A stretch of 64,000 nt of DNA from Prostheceraeus crozeri (Eukaryota > Platyhelminthes > Polycladida > Euryleptidae). Within the stretch, counting starts at the first letter, position 1; each line of letters opens with the position of its first letter. The translations under genes were made by a program, and so were the position numbers. The stretch is from assembly GCA_907163375.1 (NCBI GenBank), contig CAJQUW010010372.1, forward strand, positions 136,501 through 200,500, given 5' to 3'. Of this stretch, positions 9,103-20,299 are shown in pieces. Under the pieces are notes generated by a model. The model made no database searches and was not told the DNA's origin. It was given only the letters and a program-made list of their open reading frames with translations.

Positions 9103-12100
9103 AATGGTAAGTTGAAGATTTCCTCACTTATCTCCCTAAAACGTTTGGCTAATAGCATCTTTCTCAATTACAGGCATCTACTTCATCATCAAAGCGCTCC
9201 CTTCTCGAGGAAGCTTTACAACTGTTGAGTGAAGGTAGGTTGCAAAAATAAACAATGACTTTAATAGAGATGATAGAATGATTTCTCTCTCAGGTGATGC
9301 TAGTTCCAGCTCAAGCGGCCAGTCGCGGCAATCTAATGAGCGGGAATGTGCTGATTGTGGGCATATCTTTACGAGGAAGCGTGATCTCATCCGACACATC
9401 AGACAACGTGTGTGTCAACCCAAACCATCATCAATCTCCCGAGGTGAGGATGACTCTATTCAAGATTTCCAATCTTTTGAATAGTTATAGCAACAGCACC
9501 TCCTCTATTCGACTAACTGAAGTATCGCTCAATAATGTAGTGAGAAATTACCATATGGAATCCTCAGAAACTACTGCTGATTTTCCGGAGTGGTTCCATC
9601 AAAATTCAACATTGATAGACGCGCTCTTTCATAATTTAGAGCAGTTTAGAATAAAAGCGCTCATCTACCTTAAAATGAAATATGTTAAAGCTGATTATCA
9701 TACTGTTGAAATAGTACAGAGGTTGGTGTTTTACATACCCTCCTCTCCTGCTACAGAGGTAGTCGATAAAGAAGCTTGGTTAAATTTTCACATCCAAGGA
9801 CTAAAATAAAATATTGATAAATTCAACGAGCGCGATAGTGGTCTAATTTTTGATGGCATAGAATCTGCCAAGTTTAAAATTACTCTATTATAAAATTACC
9901 GTGGTCGAGGCTCCTTCAATCTTCCAAAAACGTTAAGAGCCAAGAATGCAGTCATTTCTGTTGATTGTGAATCACAGTATTTTAAGTACGCTGTATTATC
10001 TATTTTCCACTATCATGATATACAGAACAACCGTTTCCGTAGAAGCAAATATCATGAATGGGAGAATGAATTGAAGTTTGATGACTGCAATAGCGAATGA
10101 CATGAAGTTTAAAGATATAGAGAAATTTGAAAAATAAAATGGAATGAAAATAGTTGTTCACATCTGGCAAGAAGGGCTTAAGGGTGTGCGTTACAACAGC
10201 CGTTCATCAACTTATGATCGGGTAGTCAATCTCCTGCTAGTATATCAAAATGATAGTGAAAATTGGCATTACTGTGGTATTCCTAAAATGACTCGACTAT
10301 ATTCCCACTTAACATCTAGAAGAGGAGAGTATTTCATATATGACCGTTGTATGCGCCCCTTCTGGTCAAAAGAAAAATTTGAAACACATTATAAATGGTG
10401 CAAGCGAGGTAAACTGCAAATAGAATGCATGCCCAAAGATAAAGAGTTTTCATATAGAGAGAAAGGTGATGAATTAAGTCCTCTTCGTGTCATCTATGCT
10501 GACATCGAATGCTATATTGATGATAACACCCATAAAGCGGCAGCCATATCATGTTATGAGGTATGGCATGGTTACTTCAAAAATAAAAATAATAAAATGC
10601 ACGTCTGGCAAGGTGACGATTGTATACATAAATTCTTACAATTCCTCGAAAGCGCTGTCAAATTTCAGCAAAAATATGATAGTGAACTGCAACGCAGATC
10701 ATTGAATATGTCAGCAGATGATCAAGTAAAATTTGAAAGTTGTGAAGCCTGTGCAAGATGTAAAATAAAAGAAGCGTTTGATGAAGATAAAATCAAGAAA
10801 GTGCGCGACCATGATCACATCACTGGTAAATTTAGAAACGCGCTATGTACAAGATGTAATTTTTCACTGAGACTGAAACGGCGCACTCAACCCGTTATTT
10901 TTCATAACTTCAAAGGTTATGACAGTCATATGATAATAAAAGGGGTTATGAAAAATGAAAGAGTGGAAGTTAAGTGTAATAGCTCAAACGAGAGAAAAGT
11001 TCATGGCCATGACACCAAAAGTAGCAGTTGACAAACCTAAAGAAAGTAAGACTGTATATTTTGATATAAAATTTTTAGATTCCTATCAATTCATGGCTTC
11101 ATCACTAGCATCTCTCGTTCAAAATCTTAAGTCTCTTCCACTAACTCAAAATTTGAAGAAACAATATTCTAACTTGACAGATGAAGTCATCACACGCAAA
11201 GGAGTGTTTCCATATGCATACTTTGATAACATTTCTAAACTTAGTGGGACTTCTCTTCCATCAATAGACAAATTTAAAAATGATTTGACTGGTGTAGAAT
11301 GCAAGGTAGAAGATTACAATCATACTGAAGTTGCATGGACAAAATTTGCCTGTCAAACGTTTAGCGATTATATGATCGCCTATCTAAAATTAGATGTATT
11401 TTTGCTGGCTGATGTATTTCAGGAGTTTCGACGAGTGGCATTAGAAGAAGATAAATTAGATCCTGTTCACTTTGTCAGTCTTCCAGCCATGTCATTCCAG
11501 TCTGCTTTTAAAATGACTGGAGAAACCATCCATCTTTTGCAAGATCCAGAGATATACAATTTATTTTAACGAGGAATTCGCGGTGGTCTTACATTTGTAA
11601 ATAGGCATCAAATAAAATCAAAAATGGTAGATGATGATGAGATTCATCTTAAGTACCATGACCAGAATAATTTATATAATAGTTCACTGTCCAAACCTCT
11701 ACCTCACTCTGAGTCTAGCTGGTTGGGTGATAACGAAATTCAGCATTTCTCCAACCCTTCAAACATACTAGCTATTCCAGATAATGGTTATTGGGGATAT
11801 TATTTTGAGATAGATCTTATATATCCAAATAGTATTGAAAATAAAACTGTGGATTTTACACTTGCATCCGAATCAGGCGAACTGACTGAAGATATGTTTT
11901 CGGACTTTATGAAACAATTTCATAAAGATTTAGAAGGGAGCGGACAGCCCAAGTATAAGCCTTGCCGTAAACTTTTGCTTACTCAATTTGATAAAGAAAA
12001 TTATTTAGTCCACTTCTCTATCTTAAAATTGTATTTAGAAATGGGGATGATTTTAAAAACAGTTCACCGCATTATCAAATTTAGACAGAAAGCCTTTCTG

Positions 12101-13002
12101 AAACCTTATATTGATAGTAACAGCCAGAGACGTGCATTAGCCCAAAATAATTTTGAAAAGGATTTCTATAAATATAAGAATAATAGTCTCTTTGGTAAGA
12201 CGATGGAGGACGTTAGAAAGCGTATTAACTATGAACTTGTGAATCATAACGATAAATTTCAAAAGTTAGCGACATCACCTCTCTTTTTTGATAGAGATAT
12301 TATAGATGATGAGTTGGTTGGTGTTAAAATGATAAAATCAGAAGTAGAGTTGTGCAAGCCCATCTACATTGGACAAGCTGTGTTAGATTATTCCAAGCTT
12401 GAAATGCATCAACTCTTCTACAGAATATTAAAACCATGCCCTAAATTAAAGACGTACGTTTGCTGGGCGGTGATGCCGACAGTTTCTTTTTAAGTATCGC
12501 TGCTCAGAAAGAGTTAAATTTCAATGAAATAGGAAAATCTTTAGAAAAATATTTTGATACATCAAATTATCCTACATATCATCCACTATACTCTACTAAA
12601 AATAAAGCAATATCAGGATGCTTTAAAGATGAAATGGTAGGAAAGGAAATTAAGGAAATGATTCTTCTTCGTCCTAAAATGTATTCTGTGAAACCAAAAG
12701 ACTCCAGTAACAGTATTAAGCGCGCAAAAAGCATATCTAAATCGATTGTTGTAAATATGAAACATAGGGCTTATAAGATGGCCTACATAAATAAGAACAT
12801 GACGTTTGTCAACATGACCATCTTAAAATCAAAGACACATGAGGTAAAAACTCATACATTTTGGAAGCGAGCACTTTCAGCGCGGGAGGATAGGAGGTGT
12901 TGGATAGGACATAACATATCTCTTCCACATGGACATCCTGACACAAACATATCACCACCCAAAGGAATTAAACTCGCACTACCACATTCAGGAGATGTGT
13001 AA
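9103..13002 (+). pseudogene. pPolB: Polinton 1 protein-primed DNA polymerase B (spliced zinc-finger N-terminus; broken)
   Basis: The replicative polymerase of the element. The start is ATG at 9103, directly followed by an intron (GTAAGTTG to TTACAG, ending 9174), a short serine-rich exon (9175-9236), a second intron (GTAGGTTG to CTCTCAG, ending 9293), then an exon with a C2H2-like finger (CADCGHIFTRKRDLIRH). Downstream come the 3'-5' exonuclease motifs (YADIECYID near 10497; FHNFKGYDSHMI near 10905; YLKLDVFLLADVFQEF near 11390), a C..C/H..C zinc-binding insert near 10745-10860, palm-domain sequence (DQNNLYN, NNSLFGKTMED) and GDADS near 12470. It matches the family in order and length. The frame is interrupted several times, so it is a fossil. 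Confidence 0.85.
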
Positions 13003-13194
13003 ATAGATTCATTCTTAAATCAGTATTTTTATGATCTTTTTTGTTGATATTCATTTGCTGCTTTATGTATCGCTTTAGATTGCACTTTCTTGTGAATATA
13101 TGCCTACAGTCAGTTCATTCCCACTATATATGTGAAAAGACTTTCCCACTTTGTCATACATATCTTTTTATTTCAATAAAATTTTACAATGACC

Positions 13195-14709
13195 TTACTT
13201 TGTTTTCCGAAACACTGAAGTTATGAGGGATTTAGTATCTTTAACATGAATGCACTCATGTAAAACGTTTGTAATTTTGAGAGAAACAGACGGGATAGTT
13301 TGTTTGATAACAGGATGGTAGAAAATAGGCTTAAACATCTTTTCAACGATTCCATAGGAAGCGTCTTTATCATGAATGAAATTACGTAAAATGTATTCTT
13401 TTTTCTTACCAACAGAAAAAGGTGAAATCAGATCACTTTGAATGTAGAGATGTTGTTCATGCTTATCAAGTGTCATTGGTATTCCTACACCAATCGTGTA
13501 TGAAGTAGCAAACTTATCTTGTAGCAATGAAAAGCCAAAGAGTTTTTTCAAATTGTTACTCAATTGACATTGAATGTGATCACCCAGCTTCAGAACAGCA
13601 CTTTGATTTTTAATTGAAAACGAAATGTGATGTGCCTTTGCATCATATCTACTTTTCAACACTTAATTCAACTTATATTGTATACATGGATTTATGACAC
13701 GAATGAAGTGTTCAACTGTATTGTATAGACGCGGCATTATATTGATACTTTAGTTTCTTGATAAGATTGGTAAATTTTCTTGATGCGATCACCATAGATG
13801 TCCACCCACCATTCATCATTAACTGAATCAGCTTTAGTGTGATATTCATGAGAAGCATAAACCAAACCGCTTCCAATAATAGGCGATACATGTCTTACAA
13901 AATGATTCAAGGTTGGAGAGAAATAAACTGTAAGTTTGTCATTATATTTCTGAATAACCAACTTATCCTTCTCAGCCATGACTTTCTCTCCATACTTCTT
14001 ACCCACAGTCTCATTCCATCGTTTTACTAAGTCAATAAGTGTCAAAGGCTTGACACCACGCTTTTTCAAAATGATGCGTTCTTCACATTCTACAACATCT
14101 TCATCAAATATTTTAAATTTATAATGAAATTTGTTTCTTCGGTTTGAATAGATTTTTGTAACATTTCAATAGCCATTGATGTCAGATGCAGACTGTGTCC
14201 AAAACCGAGATGTGGATAGAATTCATTATGCAAATTCAATGTAAGCCCTTTCGTATAAGAGTGAAAACGATAGAAGTGTCTCCCGTGCCATTCATAGATA
14301 GTAAACTCAAACTTTCTGACCCTTATTTTTCATAATAGAAGCATTGCCACGATTGAATGCCTTAATGATTTTATCTTCATCTCATGATCCAAAATAATCT
14401 GATTCTAACTGATTCCATTGATAATTCCACTTTCAATCTGATGTTAAATTGTATGGAAACTTGAATGCATTATTCATCGTTATTCCATCACGGGTACGAG
14501 GAGTCAATACCATTTCTTTCAATTCATTCACATTCTGAATATTGCTATCATAACAAATGCTGGAAACACCTACTTCCCATTCACCTTCTAGAAGTAATGG
14601 ACGATTCAATTCTACTCAATAGTCTGATGGTATAATTATTGGGAAATTTATTCATAGAAGCATTACTGGGTAAGTAAATTAGAAACGAATCCTTATTTTC
14701 ATTTTCCAT
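13195..14709 (-). pseudogene. Polinton 1 penton-like minor capsid gene A (broken)
   Basis: The reverse-strand gene starts at ATG 14709 with FLIYLPSNASMNKFP, the LPSN..(Y/F)P start seen in Polinton penton-like (single jelly-roll) proteins, followed by a GEWEVGV segment near 14580. The C-terminal part carries LYIQSDLISPFSVGKKK and YHPVIKQTIPSVSLKITNV, matching the family's surface-strand motifs. It lies directly downstream of a second copy (14749-16112) on the same strand. The protein would cap the capsid vertices. It is interrupted several times. Confidence 0.55.
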
Positions 14710-14748
14710 ATCATTCACATTGGAAACATATATTTCCACACTTTTGCA

Positions 14749-16112
14749 TTAATGCTTCATTCGAAAATGGAGTGTGATACTTGTCACAGCATCTTTATGA
14801 AAAGGAATCAACGCACCAGTATCGTCATAAATTGCAATATCAATTTGAGGTATATAGTTTGATTTCAAGTTTGTATAATGCACTTTCTGAAAAGTATGCT
14901 CAGATAGAAGTGGAGCTTCAACATCTCCCACACGTACATCTTCACCAATACTGGAATATATCTAATAAAATAGTTAATACGACGCGATAACGATATGCTC
15001 GCGCTAGCTTTTGTTACAGTACTACCTTCATAAGTATTTTGATCAAATCCCAAAATGTCCATTAGGGTATTGTCCATAATCAGCTCAATATTTTTCCCAC
15101 TTACACCAAGACACTGAACATCTTCTTTTTCAGAAAAAGAAATATGCTGTTCATTAATCAGTTCATTCTAATTTGTAGCCAATTTCACTGAAGTGATAAT
15201 GCGAGGTGTCAACACTCTTGTTTTATGTAAGATATCACCTAAAGGATCTATACACTTTCTGTATAAAGATACGGACTATTCTGTATCAAATTGATTTGAA
15301 CTATTACGTCCCAGATAGCGCATATTAAATTTTCCATGAACAGCTGCAGAACGATGTCGTAAGAACTGATGAAAATTTTCTGAACAAACCAATACTAGAT
15401 CATCATCCTCTAGTTTATTGATTGCGATATTACTAGACCCTTTGTTGCAAGTTAATGTTGCCACTTGTTCACCATCTACTCGAAGGAGATAATTAAATTT
15501 ATTCAATAATGCTTCAGGAGTCATGTTCGTCTTTCTTGCTTTAATCACAATCTTCTTCACCAACGTCTTTTCATTTTTCGGAATAAGATGCACATAATAG
15601 GCTTTGTCTTTATAAATTAAATTTTTGCCACCTGTTGGATAGTAATTAGCTTTATAATTATCATAGCTTGTCAAGGCGCTAGCAAAGTAACCTAAATCAT
15701 TTCTTAAACTCGGACTCAAAGCAACAATCCAATCTTTATCAACTGCATGATACATATGATCATATTCACTATTGTGGGGAGTAAACTCGACAATGTGTCT
15801 ACATGCTTTATTCAGGAAATCAAATGCGAATTTTTTACATGTTGAGAAATCTTTCTTCGGCCATTTCGGAATGTCAACTCGACATCCCTCTTCACACTGA
15901 TAGGCATCTGTACGTCTCATATTAATAGTCATCACTTCATGATCCAAAGTATAGACATAGTTACTGTGAACAATTTGGGTGACGCCTACTTCCCACTTCC
16001 CATTCAGCTGTTGTGTATTATCAATCGGAGTAGAAAAGATAGCAGCTCGATTGCCAACATATCTATTTGTTGCCACATTGCTAAGCAATACATGATAGAA
16101 TGACATTTTCAT
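14749..16112 (-). pseudogene. Polinton 1 penton-like minor capsid gene B (broken)
   Basis: It starts MKMSFYHVLLSNVATNRY, then GKWEVGVTQI, which are N-terminal hallmarks of Polinton penton-like proteins. The C-terminal part has GDVEAPLL, HYTNLKSNYIPQIDIAIYDD and ITLHFR, the family's conserved end. The gene is about 1.36 kb. It is followed on the same strand by the paralogue at 13195-14709, so the element carries two penton-like genes in tandem. The frame has a small number of interruptions. The product would form capsid vertices. Confidence 0.65.
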
Positions 16113-16148
16113 TTCGGTGATCTATACATTACCAATTTCCATAACATC

Positions 16149-16346
16149 ATGAAGACTTGGATTTTGGACTCTCTACAATATATTAAAGTTGATCGCGATG
16201 GAAATGTTCATTTCAAGAATTCTTAGGGAAATACATCGAAAGGAATTATATTAACATGGCGACAATTATTCAATCTTAATGATATCATGAGGGATTTTGA
16301 ATATTTTAATACGTTGAAATTCATCTCCTTGGGTAATCAAGCTTGA
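16149..16346 (+). pseudogene. Polinton 1 small PC4-like gene, copy 1 (degraded)
   Basis: Begins MKTWILDSLQYIKVDRDGNV and later contains a KGIILTWRQLFNLNDIM-like segment. This resembles the C-terminal signature of the transcription coactivator PC4/Sub1 (KGIsLt..qw..L). It is clearly paralogous to the next small gene at 16540-16710 and is divergent from the penton-like gene B. It is broken. Assignment to PC4 is by motif resemblance only. Confidence 0.35.
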
Positions 16347-16424
16347 CTTCAACATCACAGAAATGAAATTCAAATCTATCATTCTCATCTCTCTATCTAT
16401 TTCTCATTTCGCAAATGTAATTGG

Positions 16425-16436
16425 GAAAAGTATAAA
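16425..16436 (+). promoter_or_regulatory. TATA box of the second PC4-like gene
   Basis: GGGAAAAGTATAAAAGATG followed by a CATCGCT initiator-like stretch lies about 105 bases before the ATG at 16540. A nearly identical block precedes the TBP-like gene at about 16813, so the two genes appear to share a duplicated promoter. Confidence 0.4.
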
Positions 16437-16539
16437 AGATGTGTACATCGCTGCAATGTCATTCATTCGACGCGACTTCATCGCATTGCTACGCAAATCT
16501 TATTCAGACACCATTTTCAACACAATGTCACACTCCATC

Positions 16540-16710
16540 ATGAAGACTTGGAAATTGGATTTCCTACAATATGTTGAGATTGATCATGAACGAAACGTAT
16601 GTTTCACAGATTATACTGGAAATTTAAGAAGGGTATTTGCTTTATCAAATCGACATTTTCAGTCTCTAAACCATATTATGAAGGACTTGAAATACTTCTG
16701 TATGGAATAA
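16540..16710 (+). CDS. Polinton 1 small PC4-like gene, copy 2 (56 aa)
   Basis: The ATG at 16540 is preferred over upstream ATGs because a TATA box sits at about 16430 and because the paralogous copy and the TBP-like gene both begin at the same CATCATGAA context. The product starts MKTWKLDFLQYVEIDHERNV and ends with SNRHFQSLNHIMKDLKYF. It resembles the beta-ridge and terminal helix of PC4/Sub1-type single-stranded DNA-binding coactivators. It would be a transcription or replication accessory factor. The length is shorter than host PC4 but similar to its core domain. The assignment is tentative. Confidence 0.4.
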   Translation: MKTWKLDFLQYVEIDHERNVCFTDYTGNLRRVFALSNRHFQSLNHIMKDLKYFCME

Positions 16711-16807
16711 CACTCACGCATAGGAAATCGCATATGGCTGCGACTTAAAAACAGCGAATTAAAATCCATCATTCACAACGTTCTATCTACTTCACATTTC
16801 ATCAAAG

Positions 16808-16820
16808 TAGCTGGGAAGAG
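16808..16820 (+). promoter_or_regulatory. TATA box of the TBP-like gene
   Basis: GGGAAGAGTATAAAAGGA lies about 45 bases before the ATG at 16864 and is a near copy of the block at about 16425. The following GCATCGCTC stretch also matches. Confidence 0.4.
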
Positions 16821-16863
16821 TATAAAAGGAAGATGCATCGCTCTATTTACTCATTTCTTCATC

Positions 16864-17190
16864 ATGAAACGTCATCGCTACACCATCGTCAACATTATCC
16901 GACGCATCAGACTCTACACGAAAATCGATCTCGCAACATTACATCAACAAATTCCAGACAGCAAGTATTATCCGGGTCGACCGCAAATGTTAGTGGTGAA
17001 GATGAGCAATTTACGGAATCTTCAACTCTTCCCAAATGGAACTGTTCAGATTCTCGGCGCCCTTTCTCATTCATCAGCGCGGCCAATACGCTTAGAGCTG
17101 CAGAAACTACTACGTCGGATATGGAAGAGGGAGAAGTGTGTGATGTCGAATCTGACTGGACAATATGGTGATCTCTACTCAATTGAGTGA
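16864..17190 (+). CDS. Polinton 1 TBP-like single-repeat protein (108 aa)
   Basis: The product contains YTIVNIIRRIRLYTKIDLAT, then YYPGRPQMLVVKM, then LQLFPNGTVQILGA and SSA. This follows one half-repeat of the TATA-binding protein fold: IVN-(I/V) strand, LDL..LA helix, Y-P-(R)-F strand, then LIF-sG-k(I/V)-tGA. Host TBP has two such repeats; here only one is evident. The gene has its own TATA box at about 16813 and follows the PC4-like copies. It would be a transcription factor for element genes. The family call rests on motif pattern alone. An overlapping acidic frame ends at 17171 and could be a spliced alternative C-terminus. Confidence 0.45.
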   Translation: MKRHRYTIVNIIRRIRLYTKIDLATLHQQIPDSKYYPGRPQMLVVKMSNLRNLQLFPNGTVQILGALSHSSARPIRLELQKLLRRIWKREKCVMSNLTGQYGDLYSIE

Positions 17191-17303
17191 AGATGTATCA
17201 TTTTTAAAGATTCATACCATCCGTTTCAATTTGTGTTATGAACCAGAACTTTTTCCCGCAGCTCTCATTAGTTGCTGGTTACACGATAACTAGCAGTGAA
17301 GAA

Positions 17304-18557
17304 TCACACACGATACTTAGTTATTTCAATACTTGAATCAAAGACTGCATAAATTAATACATTGATCGTCTCCGTTAGCGTTGTTTTGAACTCCAGATCC
17401 AAGCGAATATTTTGAGGAACGTTAGCTTGACGATAAGGCGCACTAATATCGCTGTCGGCAGTCAAATCAAATGCGTAAATAGTATATCCATTTTTAAACT
17501 CTTTCATTGTGAGTCGGTTAGTATCGTCTGTATTGTAAAAGCCAAAGACATTCATGTAATCAACATTACTGCGCAGAAATTGATCCGCAGCAAAATCTGG
17601 TTTGTAGGGTGGACCAGGATGGCTAACACCATTTATACACAAAGCAATTTCACTTAAATTGTTGTGTTTGAAGTTGAAAGGATTCTTCTTGACATTACCA
17701 TTGAATGCATCATTTTCAACCATTGCTACCATGAGGAGCTTTGGCACTTCCGATGGAAAAGACCATCTTTCATAAAACTCTATTGATCTTTAGGAATAGC
17801 AAATGTGAGAAGCTTTGTATGTTGAATGGGATAAATGGCATTGTTGCGGTTTATCCCTCAGCATGTCCTCCAACTACACTTGGATTAGCCACCACTCGAC
17901 GAATGTATACTGTAATATCTTCCACATGAATTCTAAAATTGTCAACTTTAGCAAATGCATTCAGCGCAAATTCAGGCTTATTCAATGTCAGCTTGAGTCG
18001 CATGCTGGTATTACAGAGTAAAAATTTTGACTGTCTGAAGAAGTCTAAATTCAGCGGACCATATAGCTGACATACTCTACTATCTTTAATCATAGCAGAT
18101 CGCTTCACAAAACCAGTGTTTGTCTCACTATCAAATAGTGCTGCTTGATCTCTATACCATCCCATTGCTTCATTTGACTGTTTTGATCTGGTGGATGAAA
18201 CTGTAAAACAGCATTCAAATATGCTTTATAGGGATAATCGCCTTGACCACCTTCCACCTGTTGCTCTCCAATAGTTAGAGAAACATCGCGAAATAATGTA
18301 TCCAGCGGTAAATTGTTCAGACCAACTTTATGTGCAGCATCGATGTTAGAACCATGTGCTTGCTGAATTCTGAACCGCACATCAACCATCGCATAACTTA
18401 AATCAATGTAGTCATCACTAGCGCCAGGAATGACAAATTCAATTGGGCCAGTATTCTCAGCAGTTCGAGGATGATAATCTACAATGCTTGAACTAAGAAT
18501 ATATGTCTGCATTGCTTGTTGATCAAACAAAGAAAAGCCTGAAGTTTTGCACTCCAT
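17304..18557 (-). pseudogene. MCP: Polinton 1 major capsid protein (double jelly-roll; broken)
   Basis: The N-terminal part has YHPRTAENTGPIEFVIPGAS and DDYIDLSYAMVDVRFRI, the PIEF.v.g...DYIDL signature of the Polinton major capsid (F54H12.2-like) family. RDVSLTIGEQQVEGGQGDYP and YKAYLNAVLQF follow, also family-typical. The C-terminal part includes GISHPGPPYKPDF-like sequence and FDLTADSDISAP. The product would form the pseudo-hexagonal capsid shell. The gene is followed upstream by a minor capsid gene on the same strand. It has a few interruptions. Confidence 0.75.
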
Positions 18558-18566
18558 GATTAGAAT

Positions 18567-19023
18567 TTATGACAGCGTCGTCGTTTAGCACTTGATGAAA
18601 GATTACAGCGCGCGCGACGTTTGCGTGAATGCCTTTTCTTAGTTTTGTCTGAAGTTCGCTTCTTACCACCTCCGCGCTGTTGTCTTTTTCTTCTAACATT
18701 CCTTCGATTAGGTGCTTTCTTTTGCCGAGTAGCATTAAAAGGTAGCTGTAATGTTCTTGAACCACGTTCCTTCCAACGATTTAGTTGAGTACTCTTTACA
18801 TTTTTACCACCGGTAATATCATTAACAACATCACCAGCAAAGCCAACAGCATTATTGAAAAAAGTTCGTTTTAAAGATCTTCCGACAGTAGATAAGAGAG
18901 GTGCTACAGCAGATTTCAGCGCACCAAATATGCTACCTCCACGTTGACGGCGGGTGCCGCTTTTTTTGCACCCACGCCACTCAGATAGGAGGGGCGTGAA
19001 TAAAACGATGCAGTCGTATTCAT
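18567..19023 (-). pseudogene. Polinton 1 basic minor capsid gene (pVI/pX-like; broken)
   Basis: The reverse strand encodes RQRGGSIFGALKSAVAPLLS, a glycine/hydrophobic segment like those of adenovirus pVI/pX-type proteins. It is followed by a strongly basic C-terminal part rich in KKR and RRR that could bind DNA inside the capsid. It lies between the major capsid gene and the integrase on the same strand, the usual neighbourhood for minor capsid genes. The start is an ATG at 19023. The frame is interrupted. Confidence 0.5.
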
Positions 19024-19063
19024 GACTTAGACCTTGACTTTACAAGTTATATCTTTGCATAAA

Positions 19064-20133
19064 TCACTGACGATCGCGTAGATGAAAGATGTCTGCACGA
19101 CGCATCCAAGAGTTCATACTTGAAGGATAACCGACCCATTTAACTAGACACCTTTCTTCACCTTGTCGTTTCTTACTTCGAGTGATTTTCTCTACTAAAT
19201 ATGTTTCATTTTGAGTGACCAACTCAATCTCATCACGATAAAAGCTACCATCAATTTCCTCATTATCGTTATTTTTCAACTTGCAAGTTGTGGGAGTCTT
19301 TTTTATTGGTACTTGAAACTGTGAAAATCTCTTCTGTCCAATTCGGGAGATAACCTTTGGCAAAAACACTCAACTTTTGATATGCGAACTTTATCACCTA
19401 TTTTAACATAACTTTTTGCATTATTACGCTTGCGTTGGAATGTTTCACGCACTCTATCTACGTTCTCAGCATTCACATCCGCTGGTCTGAGTCAAATAGA
19501 ACGACGAATAGAGTGATCGTAGGCATAAAGCGTATCTTGTAGAACCTTTGTCCAATTTTGTGTTAAGTTGGCAGTAAAATGTCGCCACAAGCGATTTTTT
19601 AATGTGCGATTAAAACGTTCAACTAGTGCAGCCTCATATGAACTTTTAACACTAAAAAACTCAATATCATATCTCTCAAATAATCTTCCCACATGCTGAT
19701 TTTCGAACTCTTTTCCTTGATCACTCTGAATTCTCTTTGGAATACGACCCTCTCGGAAAATTGACTGGAATGCCTTTGCTACTCGTTTACCTTCTTTACT
19801 TTTTAAAGGTTGAGCGAGAAACTATCAATTACGGTTAAGATAAAACTGTGCCCCGAGTTGTTTTGAAATAGCAGCAACGTCACAAAAATCTGCTTGCCAC
19901 TGTTCATCAATGTCATGAGCAATATAATGACGGGTCCGGTACTTCTTTTTCGCTTGTTTGTGGAGTGTATATGTAGCTTGACCCTTTAACCATTGTTTAA
20001 CTTGTGAGTGTGGAAGACCGCTCGCTTTTGACAACTTCTTTATAGATGCAAATCCTGCAGGATGTTTTATATCATAATATATTGACTTTAAAAGTTCATC
20101 CGATGACGACTGACTCTTCCTCCTTCTTCTCAT
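19064..20133 (-). pseudogene. pINT: Polinton 1 retroviral-type integrase with chromodomain-like end (broken)
   Basis: The N-terminal part (near 20133) has a helical DNA-binding region (LPHSQVKQWLKGQATYTLHK) typical of Polinton integrases. HDIDEQWQADFCDV is the first catalytic-D segment. Further on come SSYEAALVERFNRTLKNRL, the catalytic-E segment, and the tail CLVKWVGYPSSMNSWMRRAD, a chromodomain-like motif seen in Polinton integrases. The enzyme inserts the element and makes the 6-bp duplications. It has a few interruptions. Confidence 0.75.
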
Positions 20134-20299
20134 GTTTTTGCTTTCTTACCTTTTTGCATTTACAGCAACCACAGGATTTATGGGATTTACGTTTACATTG
20201 CTTAGGAGTCTCATTGTGAGAGCTGGCACACCAGGTACAAGTTACCGCTACATTTACTTCCGGCGGCTCATTACATGGTAAGCAACACATCTGCTTCAT
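20096..20299 (-). CDS. Polinton 1 cysteine-rich small protein (67 aa)
   Basis: Starts MKQMCCLPCNEPPEVNVAVT, followed by CTWCASSH, then CGCCKCKKVRKQK. Multiple CxxC pairs with a lysine-rich tail suggest a small zinc-binding protein. It overlaps the C-terminal end of the gene upstream and the start of the integrase, so these three genes may form one reverse-strand unit, or this may be a tail of the upstream gene. Confidence 0.35.
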   Translation of the reverse strand: MKQMCCLPCNEPPEVNVAVTCTWCASSHNETPKQCKRKSHKSCGCCKCKKVRKQKHEKKEEESVVIG

